Part shown: one piece after another, positions 1-8,995 of the stretch | Layout of the letters: each line of letters opens with the position of its first letter | Numbering within the stretch: the first letter of the stretch is position 1 | Origin: Clostridiales bacterium | GTDB lineage: Bacteria; Bacillota; Clostridia; Christensenellales; Borkfalkiaceae | Assembly: GCA_015069425.1 (NCBI GenBank) | Contig: SVIP01000004.1 | Location: 1-64,000 of the forward strand | Direction: 5' to 3' | Length of the DNA: 64,000 nucleotides | Translations under genes and position numbers: made by a program | The notes under the pieces: generated by a model | The model's input: the letters and a program-made list of their open reading frames with translations, nothing else | Told to the model about the DNA's origin: nothing | Database searches by the model: none

Positions 1-1
1 T

Positions 2-1174
2 ACTATCGGTCACGTTGACCACGGTAAAACTACTCTTACCGCGGCTATCACTATGACTTTATCTTCTTTGGGTAACGCTCAAAAGATGAGATATGACGAA
101 ATCGATAAGGCACCGGAAGAAAAGGCAAGAGGTATTACGATTAATACTTCACACGTTGAATATCAAACAGAAGGTCGTCACTATGCACACGTTGACTGCC
201 CCGGACACGCTGACTACGTTAAGAACATGATTACCGGTGCTGCTCAAATGGACGGCGCAATCTTAGTTGTTGCTGCTACCGACGGTCCAATGCCCCAAAC
301 CAGAGAACACATCCTTCTTGCTCGTCAAGTAGGCGTTCCCTATATCGTTGTATTCATGAACAAGTGTGACCAACTCGACGATCCAGAACTTCTCGAACTC
401 GTTGAAATGGAAATCCGTGAACTTCTTTCTGAATATGGCTTCCCTGGCGATGATACTCCTATCATCAAGGGTTCAGCTCTTAAAGCACTTGAATATGCTC
501 AAGGCGACCACTCTGCTGATGAAATCAAAGCAGCTGCAGAATGCGCACCTATCTTCGAACTTATGAATGCAGTTGATAGCTACATTCCTACTCCTGAACG
601 TGACGAAGCTAAACCTTTCCTTCTCCCTGTAGAAGACGTATTCACGATTTCTGGTCGTGGTACCGTTGCTACTGGTCGTGTAGAAAGAGGTGTTGCACAC
701 GTTAACGATCCTGCTGAAATCGTTGGTCTTTCTGAAGAATCAAGAAATACCGTTATTACTGGTCTTGAAATGTTCAGAAAACTTCTTGACGAAGCTCAAG
801 CTGGTGACAACGTTGGTGCTCTTCTCCGTGGTATCGACAAGAAAGATATCGAACGTGGACAAGTTATTGCTAAACCCGGTTCAGTTAAACCTCATACCGA
901 ATTCGTAGGTCAAGTTTACGTTCTTAATAAAGAAGAAGGTGGACGTCATACTCCATTCTTCAACAACTATCGTCCTCAGTTCTATTTCAGAACAACCGAC
1001 GTTACTGGTTCAATCAAACTTCCTGATGGCGTAGAAATGGTTATGCCTGGCGACAACATCGAAATGAGCGTTAGCCTTATCACTCCTATCGCTATGGAAG
1101 AAGGTCTCCGTTTCGCTATTCGTGAAGGTGGCAGAACCGTTGGTTCAGGCGTTGTTGCAAAAATCATTAAGTAA
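2..1174 (+). CDS. tuf: Elongation factor Tu, 5'-truncated by window edge
   Basis: Frame open from base 2 ([17 protein letters not shown]...), G-motifs [26 protein letters not shown] and MNKCD, EF-Tu C-terminus. Confidence 0.97.
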   Translation, partial: TIGHVDHGKTTLTAAITMTLSSLGNAQKMRYDEIDKAPEEKARGITINTSHVEYQTEGRHYAHVDCPGHADYVKNMITGAAQMDGAILVVAATDGPMPQTREHILLARQVGVPYIVVFMNKCDQLDDPELLELVEMEIRELLSEYGFPGDDTPIIKGSALKALEYAQGDHSADEIKAAAECAPIFELMNAVDSYIPTPERDEAKPFLLPVEDVFTISGRGTVATGRVERGVAHVNDPAEIVGLSEESRNTVITGLEMFRKLLDEAQAGDNVGALLRGIDKKDIERGQVIAKPGSVKPHTEFVGQVYVLNKEEGGRHTPFFNNYRPQFYFRTTDVTGSIKLPDGVEMVMPGDNIEMSVSLITPIAMEEGLRFAIREGGRTVGSGVVAKIIK

Positions 1175-1192
1175 TTGATTTTTAATTAAATT

Positions 1193-1221
1193 AAAAAAGC
1201 ACAGGTAACTGTGCTTTTTTT
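1193..1221 (+). terminator. Rho-independent terminator after tuf
   Basis: AAAAAAGCACAG-gtaa-CTGTGCTTTTTTT. Confidence 0.85.
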
Positions 1222-1319
1222 GTTGCTTTTTGATAAAAAAAATATAAAATATTGTAAATAATTGACTTATAATTTTTTTAGTAGTATAATACATATATTA
1301 ATTATGGAGGAAAAAGTTT

Positions 1320-1865
1320 ATGCAATTTTTTAAGACTAACCGTGGTGTAATAGCGTACTGGTTTTTATCGTTGATTACATTTGGTATTTATCCGTTATAT
1401 TTTATTCATAGAGTACACGTTGAACTTAATGAAGTTTGTAAAGATGACGGAAAGAAGACGAGAGGATTTTTCTTATATTTCTTCTTTGGACTTATCACTA
1501 TTGGTATTTATCCTATTTGTTGGTGGTGCTTTGCTGCAAATAGAATGAATGATTGTATGACTAGAAACAACATGAAACCAAGAATCAGTGCTGTTAGTTG
1601 GCTTTGTTGGAATATTTTTGGTTCATTATTATTTGGTTTAGGTCCTATCATTGCTATGTATAAGTTTATTCACAGCTTAAACGACGTAAATGAAATACAT
1701 AATCAACAAGTAAGAGCGTCTATCACCGCTAACCAAACTGCGCAAGCAACCGCAGCAGCAGTAGCAGCAGCACAAGCAGCAATTGCAGCACAACAAGCAG
1801 CCGCTCAAGCATCGGCAGCAACAGTTATAACACCTGTAATTGAAGAAAAGACAGAAGAAAACTAA
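1320..1865 (+). CDS. DUF4234-like membrane protein with Ala/Gln-rich C-terminal tail
   Basis: Repeated YWFLSLITFGIYPLYF / FFGLITIGIYPICWW pattern typical of DUF4234; low-complexity A/Q tail. Confidence 0.7.
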   Translation: MQFFKTNRGVIAYWFLSLITFGIYPLYFIHRVHVELNEVCKDDGKKTRGFFLYFFFGLITIGIYPICWWCFAANRMNDCMTRNNMKPRISAVSWLCWNIFGSLLFGLGPIIAMYKFIHSLNDVNEIHNQQVRASITANQTAQATAAAVAAAQAAIAAQQAAAQASAATVITPVIEEKTEEN

Positions 1866-1881
1866 AAACTAAAATCAAATT

Positions 1882-1914
1882 AAAACTCCGCTAAATTTTT
1901 TAGCGGAGTTTTTC
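1882..1914. terminator. Bidirectional intrinsic terminator
   Basis: AAAACTCCGCTAAA/TTTAGCGGAGTTTT between convergent genes. Confidence 0.8.
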
Positions 1915-1923
1915 ATATTAGCT

Positions 1924-2265
1924 TTATGAAATCCAAGCATCTAATTGTTTTAAAATTAACTGTTTTTCATGATTAGATAGCAGTTTAAATTTGGACATCA
2001 AAAGATTTTCGTCACGGGTAATTGTATAATCAGACGATGGGGAAATAGTAATGTTTCCAAAATCATCAGATCTTCCCAAAAGATAATCAATGCTTACTTG
2101 ATAAAAATCTGCAAGCTTAATCAAATCTTCATAAGATGCCCGTGCTTTGTTCTGTTCCCATTTGCTATAAGTGTCACTTTTCACTTTTATTAAGTCAGCA
2201 ATGTTTTTTTGTTTTAAGTTTCTTTCTTTTCTTAAATCTTTTATAATACTGGAAAAATTTTTCAT
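1924..2265 (-). CDS. XRE-family HTH transcriptional regulator
   Basis: IIKDLRKERNLKQKNIADLIKVKSDTYSKWEQNKARASYEDLIKLADFYQVSIDYLLGR; start moved to internal Met with better context. Confidence 0.85.
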   Translation of the reverse strand: MKNFSSIIKDLRKERNLKQKNIADLIKVKSDTYSKWEQNKARASYEDLIKLADFYQVSIDYLLGRSDDFGNITISPSSDYTITRDENLLMSKFKLLSNHEKQLILKQLDAWIS

Positions 2266-2302
2266 AACAAAACTTATTATAAGCAAAATATTCCATTTTA
2301 TC

Positions 2303-2331
2303 TTGACAAAATAATATTTTTCCTATAAAAT
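2303..2331 (+). promoter_or_regulatory. Sigma-A-like promoter for the 2369 ORF
   Basis: TTGACA (2303-2308), 17-nt spacer, TAAAAT (2326-2331). Confidence 0.5.
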
Positions 2332-2368
2332 ATAGTCAATTAGAATAATTTTCCTTTAAAAGGCGTGT

Positions 2369-2611
2369 ATGAAGAAAAAAATTACAGAAGAAGATATAAA
2401 AAAACTAGCAAAAGCATTAACAGACAAGAGTTCAAATGCACTAACTATAGAAGATATAATTGACGCATTAGATAAGCGCAGAATAGATAAGAAAGATTTG
2501 TTTTTATCGTCGTTAACCACTAAGCAAAGGGAGTTGTATGATGCGTTTATTAGCATGGAGCAAGCGTACAACGAGTTTGTTGAAACCTTTTCAGTTTGTT
2601 TTAAGCATTAA
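2369..2611 (+). CDS. Small hypothetical protein (80 aa), divergent from the XRE regulator
   Basis: Open frame, aaaagg SD at 2358-2363, upstream promoter; no family recognised. Confidence 0.6.
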   Translation: MKKKITEEDIKKLAKALTDKSSNALTIEDIIDALDKRRIDKKDLFLSSLTTKQRELYDAFISMEQAYNEFVETFSVCFKH

Positions 2612-3381
2612 TCGCCCTTTTTCAACGTTCCTGCAGAGATTTTTGCAACGAATTTTCTAGAGAAAAATCTTGGTGCAAAACAAGTAACCTTATTACCAAA
2701 ACCTACGATTGCAATGCGTTTTCCTTTAAGAGATTGTTTATAAGCATATTTTGCAACTTTAATTGCAGGAACAGGTTTAATTTTTTCAAAAGTGTAATCG
2801 TTATGCGCTTTTGAAACGAAACCCGATTCAAAAGGTCCAGGACAGAGGGTGAGGAGTTTAACCTTGCTCTTTCTTATTTCGTGAGCAATAGATTCGCCTA
2901 GATTAAGCACGAAAGCTTTAGTCGCGTGATAAGTACACATATAAGGACCTGGAACAAATCCTGCCATTGAGCCTACGTTGATAATATGTCCTTCGTTATT
3001 TTTAAGCATATCGGTTAAAAATACTCGAGTAAAATATAAAAGTGCGTTGCAGTTAACGTCAACCATTTTAAGTTGAGTGTCCACGTCCATATCCTTAAAA
3101 TCACATCTATCGCCAAATCCTGCATTATTGACTAAATTATTTACGAAAAAGTCGTTGCTATTAGCGTATTCGTAAACTTTTTTAAGTTGTTCTTTATCAG
3201 ATAAATCGGCAACGAAGTAATAGGCCTTTACTTGGTATTTACTTTCAATTTCATTTTTAAGTTCAATAAGTTTATCTTCTTTTGTTGCAACTAAAAGGAG
3301 ATTGTTTTTATTTTCTGCGTAAACTTCGCAAAATGCCTTTCCTAAACCACCCGTTGCACCAGTTATTAACGTAATTTTCAT
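2608..3381 (-). CDS. SDR-family short-chain dehydrogenase
   Basis: TGATGGLGKAF Rossmann motif, NNAGFG, YHATKAF catalytic motif; Met at 3381 preferred over 3420. Confidence 0.9.
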   Translation of the reverse strand: MKITLITGATGGLGKAFCEVYAENKNNLLLVATKEDKLIELKNEIESKYQVKAYYFVADLSDKEQLKKVYEYANSNDFFVNNLVNNAGFGDRCDFKDMDVDTQLKMVDVNCNALLYFTRVFLTDMLKNNEGHIINVGSMAGFVPGPYMCTYHATKAFVLNLGESIAHEIRKSKVKLLTLCPGPFESGFVSKAHNDYTFEKIKPVPAIKVAKYAYKQSLKGKRIAIVGFGNKVTCFAPRFFSRKFVAKISAGTLKKGD

Positions 3382-3454
3382 AAAATATCCTTTTTGTTTT
3401 ATTATAACATAAAAAAACACGAAATTAAAGTGTTTTTTAATTTTAAATTAAAAC

Positions 3455-3476
3455 AGCCCGCCATGTTAGGCGGGCT
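3455..3476 (-). terminator. Terminator-like hairpin after HU gene
   Basis: AGCCCGCC/GGCGGGCT stem with T-rich sequence on the minus strand. Confidence 0.6.
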
Positions 3477-3489
3477 ATTAAGTAACGGC

Positions 3490-3759
3490 TTAGAAAGAAT
3501 CTTTATATGCTTTACCAAATTTGAAAGCGGGAATTTTAGACGCATCAATCTTAATTTTTTCACCAGTCTTAGGATTGAAACCGTCTCTAGCGGGTTTTTC
3601 CTTAATTTCAAAAGTACCGAAACCGGAAATTTGAATTTTTTCCCCAGCTTTAAGCCCATCGGTTACTGCGCCGATAAAACCCTCCAATGCAATAGATGCA
3701 TCCTTAAGTGTAATACCTGCCTTGTTAGCGATAGCCCTTACCAATTCATTCTTATTCAT
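3490..3759 (-). CDS. hup: HU-family DNA-binding protein
   Basis: MNKNELVRAIANKAGITLKDA...GFGTFEIKEKPARDGFNPKTGEKI. Confidence 0.96.
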   Translation of the reverse strand: MNKNELVRAIANKAGITLKDASIALEGFIGAVTDGLKAGEKIQISGFGTFEIKEKPARDGFNPKTGEKIKIDASKIPAFKFGKAYKDSF

Positions 3760-3949
3760 ATATTAAAACCTCCAAAGTTTTTATGTATTTATTATACCAT
3801 AAAATTTTATTATTTCAAGGGTTTTTTTAAAATAATTGTCAAAATAATGCATTTTTTGGCTGTTTTTTTGGTTTTTTAATTAAAATAGCACTTTTACTTG
3901 ACTTATTCTTAACTATGTACTATTATCTTTTAACTAAAAGGGAGATTTT

Positions 3950-5053
3950 ATGCATACAAATCTATTGTTTTTTGCTAAAGAAAACTCAAATTTCTATGAT
4001 TGTTGCACTAAACTTGCGCCGTATTGTAGGGTGGCGGTAATTGCGAGCGAAGAGTATTTTTTATTAAACGGTAAAAACATATTAGAACAATTAAAAACAA
4101 GGCAACTAAAAGTAACAAACATTATACTTCCAATAAAAACAAAATTTTCTACAGAGTCTCTCTGTGGTTTAATAAATTTAGCAGATGACGTCCGATTAAT
4201 CATTGCTTTTGAAAGGCAAATGTTCAACGCTTGCTTTTATTTGGCTACGATTAAAAAAATTCCATCTCTAGTTTGGACGGATGCAAAGAATTTGGACCTT
4301 GCTCTTTGTTCAAATTTTAGAATTTGCACAGACAGAATAAACGATACTTTTTATTTTAGAGATGATAGACAAGTATTTCTTAATGACGATAATAAAGATA
4401 ATTCAGAGATTTATGCATCTATTGTAGTTAAACGATTATTGCTGACCGACTATAAAATACAGTGCTTGATTAACAGAAAAACATATTGCAAGGAATATAA
4501 TTCTTGCATTAAAATACTTAATGAGTTTGATTTTAAAAATCCAAAGGAAGAAAACTTAAAAAAAATAGATAGCGAATTGTCACTTCAAAATTATTTCAGT
4601 TTGGGAAAACTCTTTGAGAGTGGAATGCTTTTTCCGTTAAAAGTAGACTTTAATAAAACAAATGCTGACTGCTTATATTTTGCAAAAACATTCTATCAAA
4701 GGTTTTATAAATACTTAAAAAGTGATAGCCATTATTTAACCGATTATAATTTAAGAGCGGACGTTTTTGCAAAACTAACGAACATAGATGCCGATGATAT
4801 AAGAAAAAATTTAAAAAAACAATGTGAATTTATAAAGAAAAACCGCATTTTTATTAATCTAGCACAAAATATTTTAATTAGCGAACTTTTAACTTTACAA
4901 TCCTTTATTGAGATGGTTATCGAAGTTTATAAAAAGTTGGGCGGGCGTGATATTAAAATGGATAAAAACATAGAGATTTTAGGGTTATTATCTTGCGATT
5001 ACACTAAAAGTTTTAATAGTGCCACTCTGTTCCGTGAATATATTTTGAATTAA
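3950..5053 (+). CDS. Hypothetical protein, possibly a divergent Fe-ADH/glycerol-1-phosphate dehydrogenase-fold protein
   Basis: Long ORF with good SD (gggag); segment order vaguely resembles the G1PDH superfamily, but no GGGT nucleotide motif. Confidence 0.6.
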   Translation: MHTNLLFFAKENSNFYDCCTKLAPYCRVAVIASEEYFLLNGKNILEQLKTRQLKVTNIILPIKTKFSTESLCGLINLADDVRLIIAFERQMFNACFYLATIKKIPSLVWTDAKNLDLALCSNFRICTDRINDTFYFRDDRQVFLNDDNKDNSEIYASIVVKRLLLTDYKIQCLINRKTYCKEYNSCIKILNEFDFKNPKEENLKKIDSELSLQNYFSLGKLFESGMLFPLKVDFNKTNADCLYFAKTFYQRFYKYLKSDSHYLTDYNLRADVFAKLTNIDADDIRKNLKKQCEFIKKNRIFINLAQNILISELLTLQSFIEMVIEVYKKLGGRDIKMDKNIEILGLLSCDYTKSFNSATLFREYILN

Positions 5054-5081
5054 CAGTATAAGTTTTAATTTTTTAGTTAAT

Positions 5082-5109
5082 ACTCTCCTTGTATTTAAGG
5101 AGAGTTTTT
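5082..5109 (+). promoter_or_regulatory. Hairpin sequestering the SD of the 5110 gene (terminator-like)
   Basis: Perfect 9-bp stem ACTCTCCTT-gtattt-AAGGAGAGT followed by TTTT-A-ATG; SD AAGGAG lies in the 3' arm. Confidence 0.65.
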
Positions 5110-5526
5110 ATGTTTAAAAAAATATGCGTGGTTTTATCTTGCTTATTGGTTTTGTCGGGTACTTATCTTTTTAGTAGGACACCGATTTTTAATGATTATT
5201 CGTCGGTTTTTGAAGTGTATTTAAATTCAGCCGATTCAACCGCAGAATTTAAGACGGTCAATATTTCAGAGTTTAAATTTTTAAGCGGTGTGCGTGGCGA
5301 AAGTTTTAAAACGGATAAAGATAATTTTGATTTGCAAGACTTTTTAAAAAGTTTCTCTGCTAACCTCGTTTTTACCGAACAAATAGAGCACGGTGTTTCT
5401 TATTTTGCATTTTCTAAAGATATTAAGTATAGAACTACTCTTTCAAATAAGCCTATAAATTTGCACGTTTTTATTGGGGAGGATAACGTTGTGGTCGGCT
5501 CGCCAATAATTTCAGGAAGTTTTTAA
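5110..5526 (+). CDS. Hypothetical secreted/membrane-anchored protein
   Basis: N-terminal signal/TM segment MFKKICVVLSCLLVLSGTYLF; ATG spaced 7 nt from SD. Confidence 0.65.
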   Translation: MFKKICVVLSCLLVLSGTYLFSRTPIFNDYSSVFEVYLNSADSTAEFKTVNISEFKFLSGVRGESFKTDKDNFDLQDFLKSFSANLVFTEQIEHGVSYFAFSKDIKYRTTLSNKPINLHVFIGEDNVVVGSPIISGSF

Positions 5527-5589
5527 AAATAGGTATATAAAGATTTTACTTGGTAATAATCAAGTCGTAATTAAAAAGGAGAACGAAAA

Positions 5590-6267
5590 ATGAAAAAAGA
5601 AAACAGCAAATTTTTATTCTTTGTAAGAAAGAATGCAATCTACTTGATACTTAGTGCTTGTATTTTAGCAGTAGGTCTATCAATAACCTTTATGGTGGTT
5701 AAGGAAAAGAAAGAACTTTCCGCAAATAACGATAAGCCGTCCATCACGGTGCCAAATAAGCCGGAAAATCCCGACACGCCCAATAACCCTGATGAACCTA
5801 CCGTTAATCCAAGCGAGCCAGAAATCCCAGATGCCCCTGTAAGCAAACCTATCGTGTTTGAATTGCCGATAGTAAACCCTACTTCTATTGGCGAATATAG
5901 TGAAAGTATGGTGTTTAATAGTACGATGGGAAGATTTACCGCACACATGGCGATAGACTTTTTCGCTGATGAGGGAACGGACGTTTTAGCAGTTTTTGAC
6001 GGTAAAGTATCTAATATTGAAAACACGTTATTAAAGGGAACGACTATTACAATAGACCACGGTAACGGACTTTTTACAGTATATAATTCTCTTGCAGACG
6101 GTGATAGCGTAACCGTTGGACAAACAGTTAAGCAAGGAGATATAATCGGTCAAGTATCAGTTACCAATAGACAAGAGTATAAATCGGGTGCGCATTTGCA
6201 TTTTGAAGTAATTGAAAACGGCGAAAATATTGACCCTTCTAAATATCTTGCCTTTGAAGAAAAATAA
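5590..6267 (+). CDS. M23 family metallopeptidase, SpoIIQ-like
   Basis: Single N-terminal TM, Pro-rich linker, HMAIDFFADEGTDVLAVFDGKV...IDHGNGLFTVYNSLADGDSVTVGQTVKQGDIIG...HLHFEV. Confidence 0.85.
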   Translation: MKKENSKFLFFVRKNAIYLILSACILAVGLSITFMVVKEKKELSANNDKPSITVPNKPENPDTPNNPDEPTVNPSEPEIPDAPVSKPIVFELPIVNPTSIGEYSESMVFNSTMGRFTAHMAIDFFADEGTDVLAVFDGKVSNIENTLLKGTTITIDHGNGLFTVYNSLADGDSVTVGQTVKQGDIIGQVSVTNRQEYKSGAHLHFEVIENGENIDPSKYLAFEEK

Positions 6268-6287
6268 TTAACACTCATTAAAATTTA

Positions 6288-6336
6288 AAACTCCGAATAA
6301 GATATTAAAAAAGTATCTTGTCGGAGTTTATTTTTT
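6288..6336 (+). promoter_or_regulatory. Terminator-like hairpin overlapping the SD of the 6337 gene
   Basis: AAACTCCGA...TCGGAGTTT (9 bp) with nested AAGATA/TATCTT, then A-TTTTTT-ATG; SD GGAG is in the 3' arm. Confidence 0.7.
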
Positions 6337-7791
6337 ATGAAGAAAACCTCAATATTTTTATCCATTATTTTATGTTTTAGCATACTATTTGCTCAGTTTG
6401 GCTGTTCGGACAACTCTAAGGAAATAACCGAATACCAAATAGTTGCAAACTTTAACGAGAAAGTCTTAACGGCAACACAAACAGTAGATTATTTTAACGA
6501 TACGGAAGTATCTTTAACCGAGTTAAAATTTAATCTTTTTGGGAACGCATACAGAAAAGACGCTAAATTTAGTCCTGTAAGTGCGCAAACGGTTGCTCAG
6601 TCATATCCGAATGGGCTTTCATTCGGCGACATGAAAATAAATTCGGTTTTAGTTGATGGCAAAGATGCTGAGTTTTTAATTAACGGCATTGACCAAAACG
6701 TTTTAAGTGTAAATTTGGGTAAAGAAATATTTCCAGAAGAACATATAAGAATAGAAATAGATTTTGTTTTGAATTTAGCCAACGTGGTGTCTAGAACGGG
6801 GTACAACGAGCATACTATAAATCTTGCAAATTTTTATCCTATACTATGTGCAAGAGATAATAATGGGTTTTATGAATGCGTGTATTACTCTTGCGGAGAT
6901 CCTTTTTTCAGCGATTGCGCCAACTATAAAGTCACACTTACGGCAAATAAAAAATATACATTTGCAACCAGTGGGAAAGAAGTTTCTAGTGCTACAAACG
7001 GGGAATACCTTTCTAAAACTTATGAAATAGAAAAAGCGCGTTCTTTTGCAATAGTTTTATCTGAAAAATTTAAGTGCGAGACCGATACTTCTACGGGGGT
7101 AGAAATAAATTATTTTTATTATAATGATAATAATCCCACATATTCTCTAGATTATGCGGTTAAAAGCATGAATTATTTTAATAAAACCTTCGGTAAATAT
7201 CCATATAAAACTTACTCCGTTGTTCAGACGGAATTCGTGCAAGGAGGTATGGAATTCCCCGGATTGGTTATGATAAGCGACCGTTTAGAAGAGGGGGCGT
7301 ACGGTGAAGTAATCGTTCACGAAACGGCACATCAATGGTGGCAGGGCGTAGTTGGAAACAATGAAGTAGAATACGGTTTTTTAGACGAGGGACTTGCAGA
7401 ATATTCTGTGGTGCTTTTTTATGAAAATCACCCCGAATACAAAATGAAAAGAGCAGATATGATAGAGGCTACAGAAAAGACTTTTAAGTCCTTTTGTACC
7501 GTTTACGATAAACTTTTTGGCAGTGTTAACACCACTATGATTAGAAGTTTAAAAGATTTTTCTAGTGAATACGAATACGTCAATATCGCATATATAAAGC
7601 CTTGTATTATGTACGAGTATTTGCGAAAGACCGCAGGGGAAGAAAGGTTTTTTAAGGGGCTAAGTAAATATTATGAAAAATATCAGTTTAAGAACGCCGA
7701 GCCATACGATATAGTGGGCGTTTTTGAAAAAATAGGTGCAGACAGTAACGGTTATTTTGATACTTTTTACACAGGAAAAGAAATAATATAA
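6337..7791 (+). CDS. M1-family (gluzincin) metallopeptidase, lipoprotein
   Basis: Lipobox-like signal (FAQFGCS), GGMEFPG exopeptidase motif, HETAHQWW + downstream E zinc motif. Confidence 0.9.
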   Translation: MKKTSIFLSIILCFSILFAQFGCSDNSKEITEYQIVANFNEKVLTATQTVDYFNDTEVSLTELKFNLFGNAYRKDAKFSPVSAQTVAQSYPNGLSFGDMKINSVLVDGKDAEFLINGIDQNVLSVNLGKEIFPEEHIRIEIDFVLNLANVVSRTGYNEHTINLANFYPILCARDNNGFYECVYYSCGDPFFSDCANYKVTLTANKKYTFATSGKEVSSATNGEYLSKTYEIEKARSFAIVLSEKFKCETDTSTGVEINYFYYNDNNPTYSLDYAVKSMNYFNKTFGKYPYKTYSVVQTEFVQGGMEFPGLVMISDRLEEGAYGEVIVHETAHQWWQGVVGNNEVEYGFLDEGLAEYSVVLFYENHPEYKMKRADMIEATEKTFKSFCTVYDKLFGSVNTTMIRSLKDFSSEYEYVNIAYIKPCIMYEYLRKTAGEERFFKGLSKYYEKYQFKNAEPYDIVGVFEKIGADSNGYFDTFYTGKEII

Positions 7792-7941
7792 AGAAATTTA
7801 GAGTAAAAACTTCTAATAAGGAAATATTTTAAATATAAAACTCAATATTTTGTTGTTAAAACAAATTTATTTATTGACAAAATACTTGTAAAATGATAAA
7901 CTAATTAGGTATATGAGTTTTTGTATTTAAAAGGAGTTTTT

Positions 7942-8931
7942 ATGAAAAAAGTTCTTAAAATATTATTATCAGCAGTGCTTGTGCTTTCATTTGTATTTGG
8001 GGCAACTGCTTGTGTTAATCCAAACAATGGTGGCACGACTAAATCTGGACTTTCATACAAGAAAGTTGACGGCGGTATTTACGAGATTTTCAAGTATAAT
8101 GACGACGGAAAAGAAGAAATAGAAATTAAAATTGACAACGTAACGGAAGGCATTAGAATTAAAAAAGATGCTTTTGCTGGAAATACTAACTTAAAAAGAA
8201 TTATCGTTACTTCTGCCGTAACTGAAATTCAAGCAGGCGCATTTGCGAACATGAATTCGTTAGAGGCTTTGGCTCTTCCTTTTGTTGGTAGGTATGCAAA
8301 TGCTGACGTTAAGTTCAAAGAAACTGGTTCAGCAACTGCATCACAAAAGAAAGCGATTGACGCTGAAAGAACTATCGCTCATTTATTTGGAAATGAAGAT
8401 TATGCAAACGGTGTAGAACAAACCATTAACTATGGTGCGGGTACGGCTGTATGCTATATGCCAAAAACTTTAAAAAGAGTTGTAGTAAACGCAGAATCAA
8501 CTTACAGTATTCCTTGGGGCGCATTTAACGGTGCTAATCATCTTGAAGTTATTGCTTTACTTGGCGATATTGATGCTATCGGTGAAAATGCATTTGCAAA
8601 TACTACTATTAGCGAACTTGAAATTCCTGCATCTGTAAAGACTATCCATAAAGAAGCTTTCAAATCTTCGCTTATTAAGAACGTTAAGTTTGCTGACGGT
8701 GCAAAGGTTGACCTTTTAGATTCAGCATTCTTTGGTTGCTCACTTCTTTCTTTTGTTGGAAAGGGTGATGCAGTAGAAAATACGATTGATTTAAGTTTAT
8801 TTAACACAATCGGAGAGAACGCTTTTGATTCTCAAAATGCAGTTGCCGAAAGTAGAGTTAAAACTTACAGCGTACAAAATGCAGGAGACTTTAATCTTGA
8901 ATTAATTTTTGGTGATACAAAAGTTAACTAA
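7942..8931 (+). CDS. BspA-type leucine-rich-repeat lipoprotein
   Basis: Lipobox (VFGATAC), repeated IGENAFANT.ISELEIPASVKTIHKEAFK pattern. Confidence 0.8.
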   Translation: MKKVLKILLSAVLVLSFVFGATACVNPNNGGTTKSGLSYKKVDGGIYEIFKYNDDGKEEIEIKIDNVTEGIRIKKDAFAGNTNLKRIIVTSAVTEIQAGAFANMNSLEALALPFVGRYANADVKFKETGSATASQKKAIDAERTIAHLFGNEDYANGVEQTINYGAGTAVCYMPKTLKRVVVNAESTYSIPWGAFNGANHLEVIALLGDIDAIGENAFANTTISELEIPASVKTIHKEAFKSSLIKNVKFADGAKVDLLDSAFFGCSLLSFVGKGDAVENTIDLSLFNTIGENAFDSQNAVAESRVKTYSVQNAGDFNLELIFGDTKVN

Positions 8932-8946
8932 TAAACAAGTAAAAGA

Positions 8947-8978
8947 AGTGACCGCAACTAAAAGTTGCGGTCACTTTT
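8947..8978. terminator. Bidirectional intrinsic terminator
   Basis: AGTGACCGCAACT-aaa-AGTTGCGGTCACT + TTTTTG. Confidence 0.85.
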
Positions 8979-8995
8979 TGTTTATAACTTAATTA

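Noticed and set aside
366-1167. ORFs overlapping tuf in other frames
   Set aside because: Nested in a highly conserved gene; no independent coding evidence.
3394-3879. 161-aa + strand ORF over the HU gene and minus-strand ORF 3402..3659
   Set aside because: Shadows of the clear HU gene on the minus strand.
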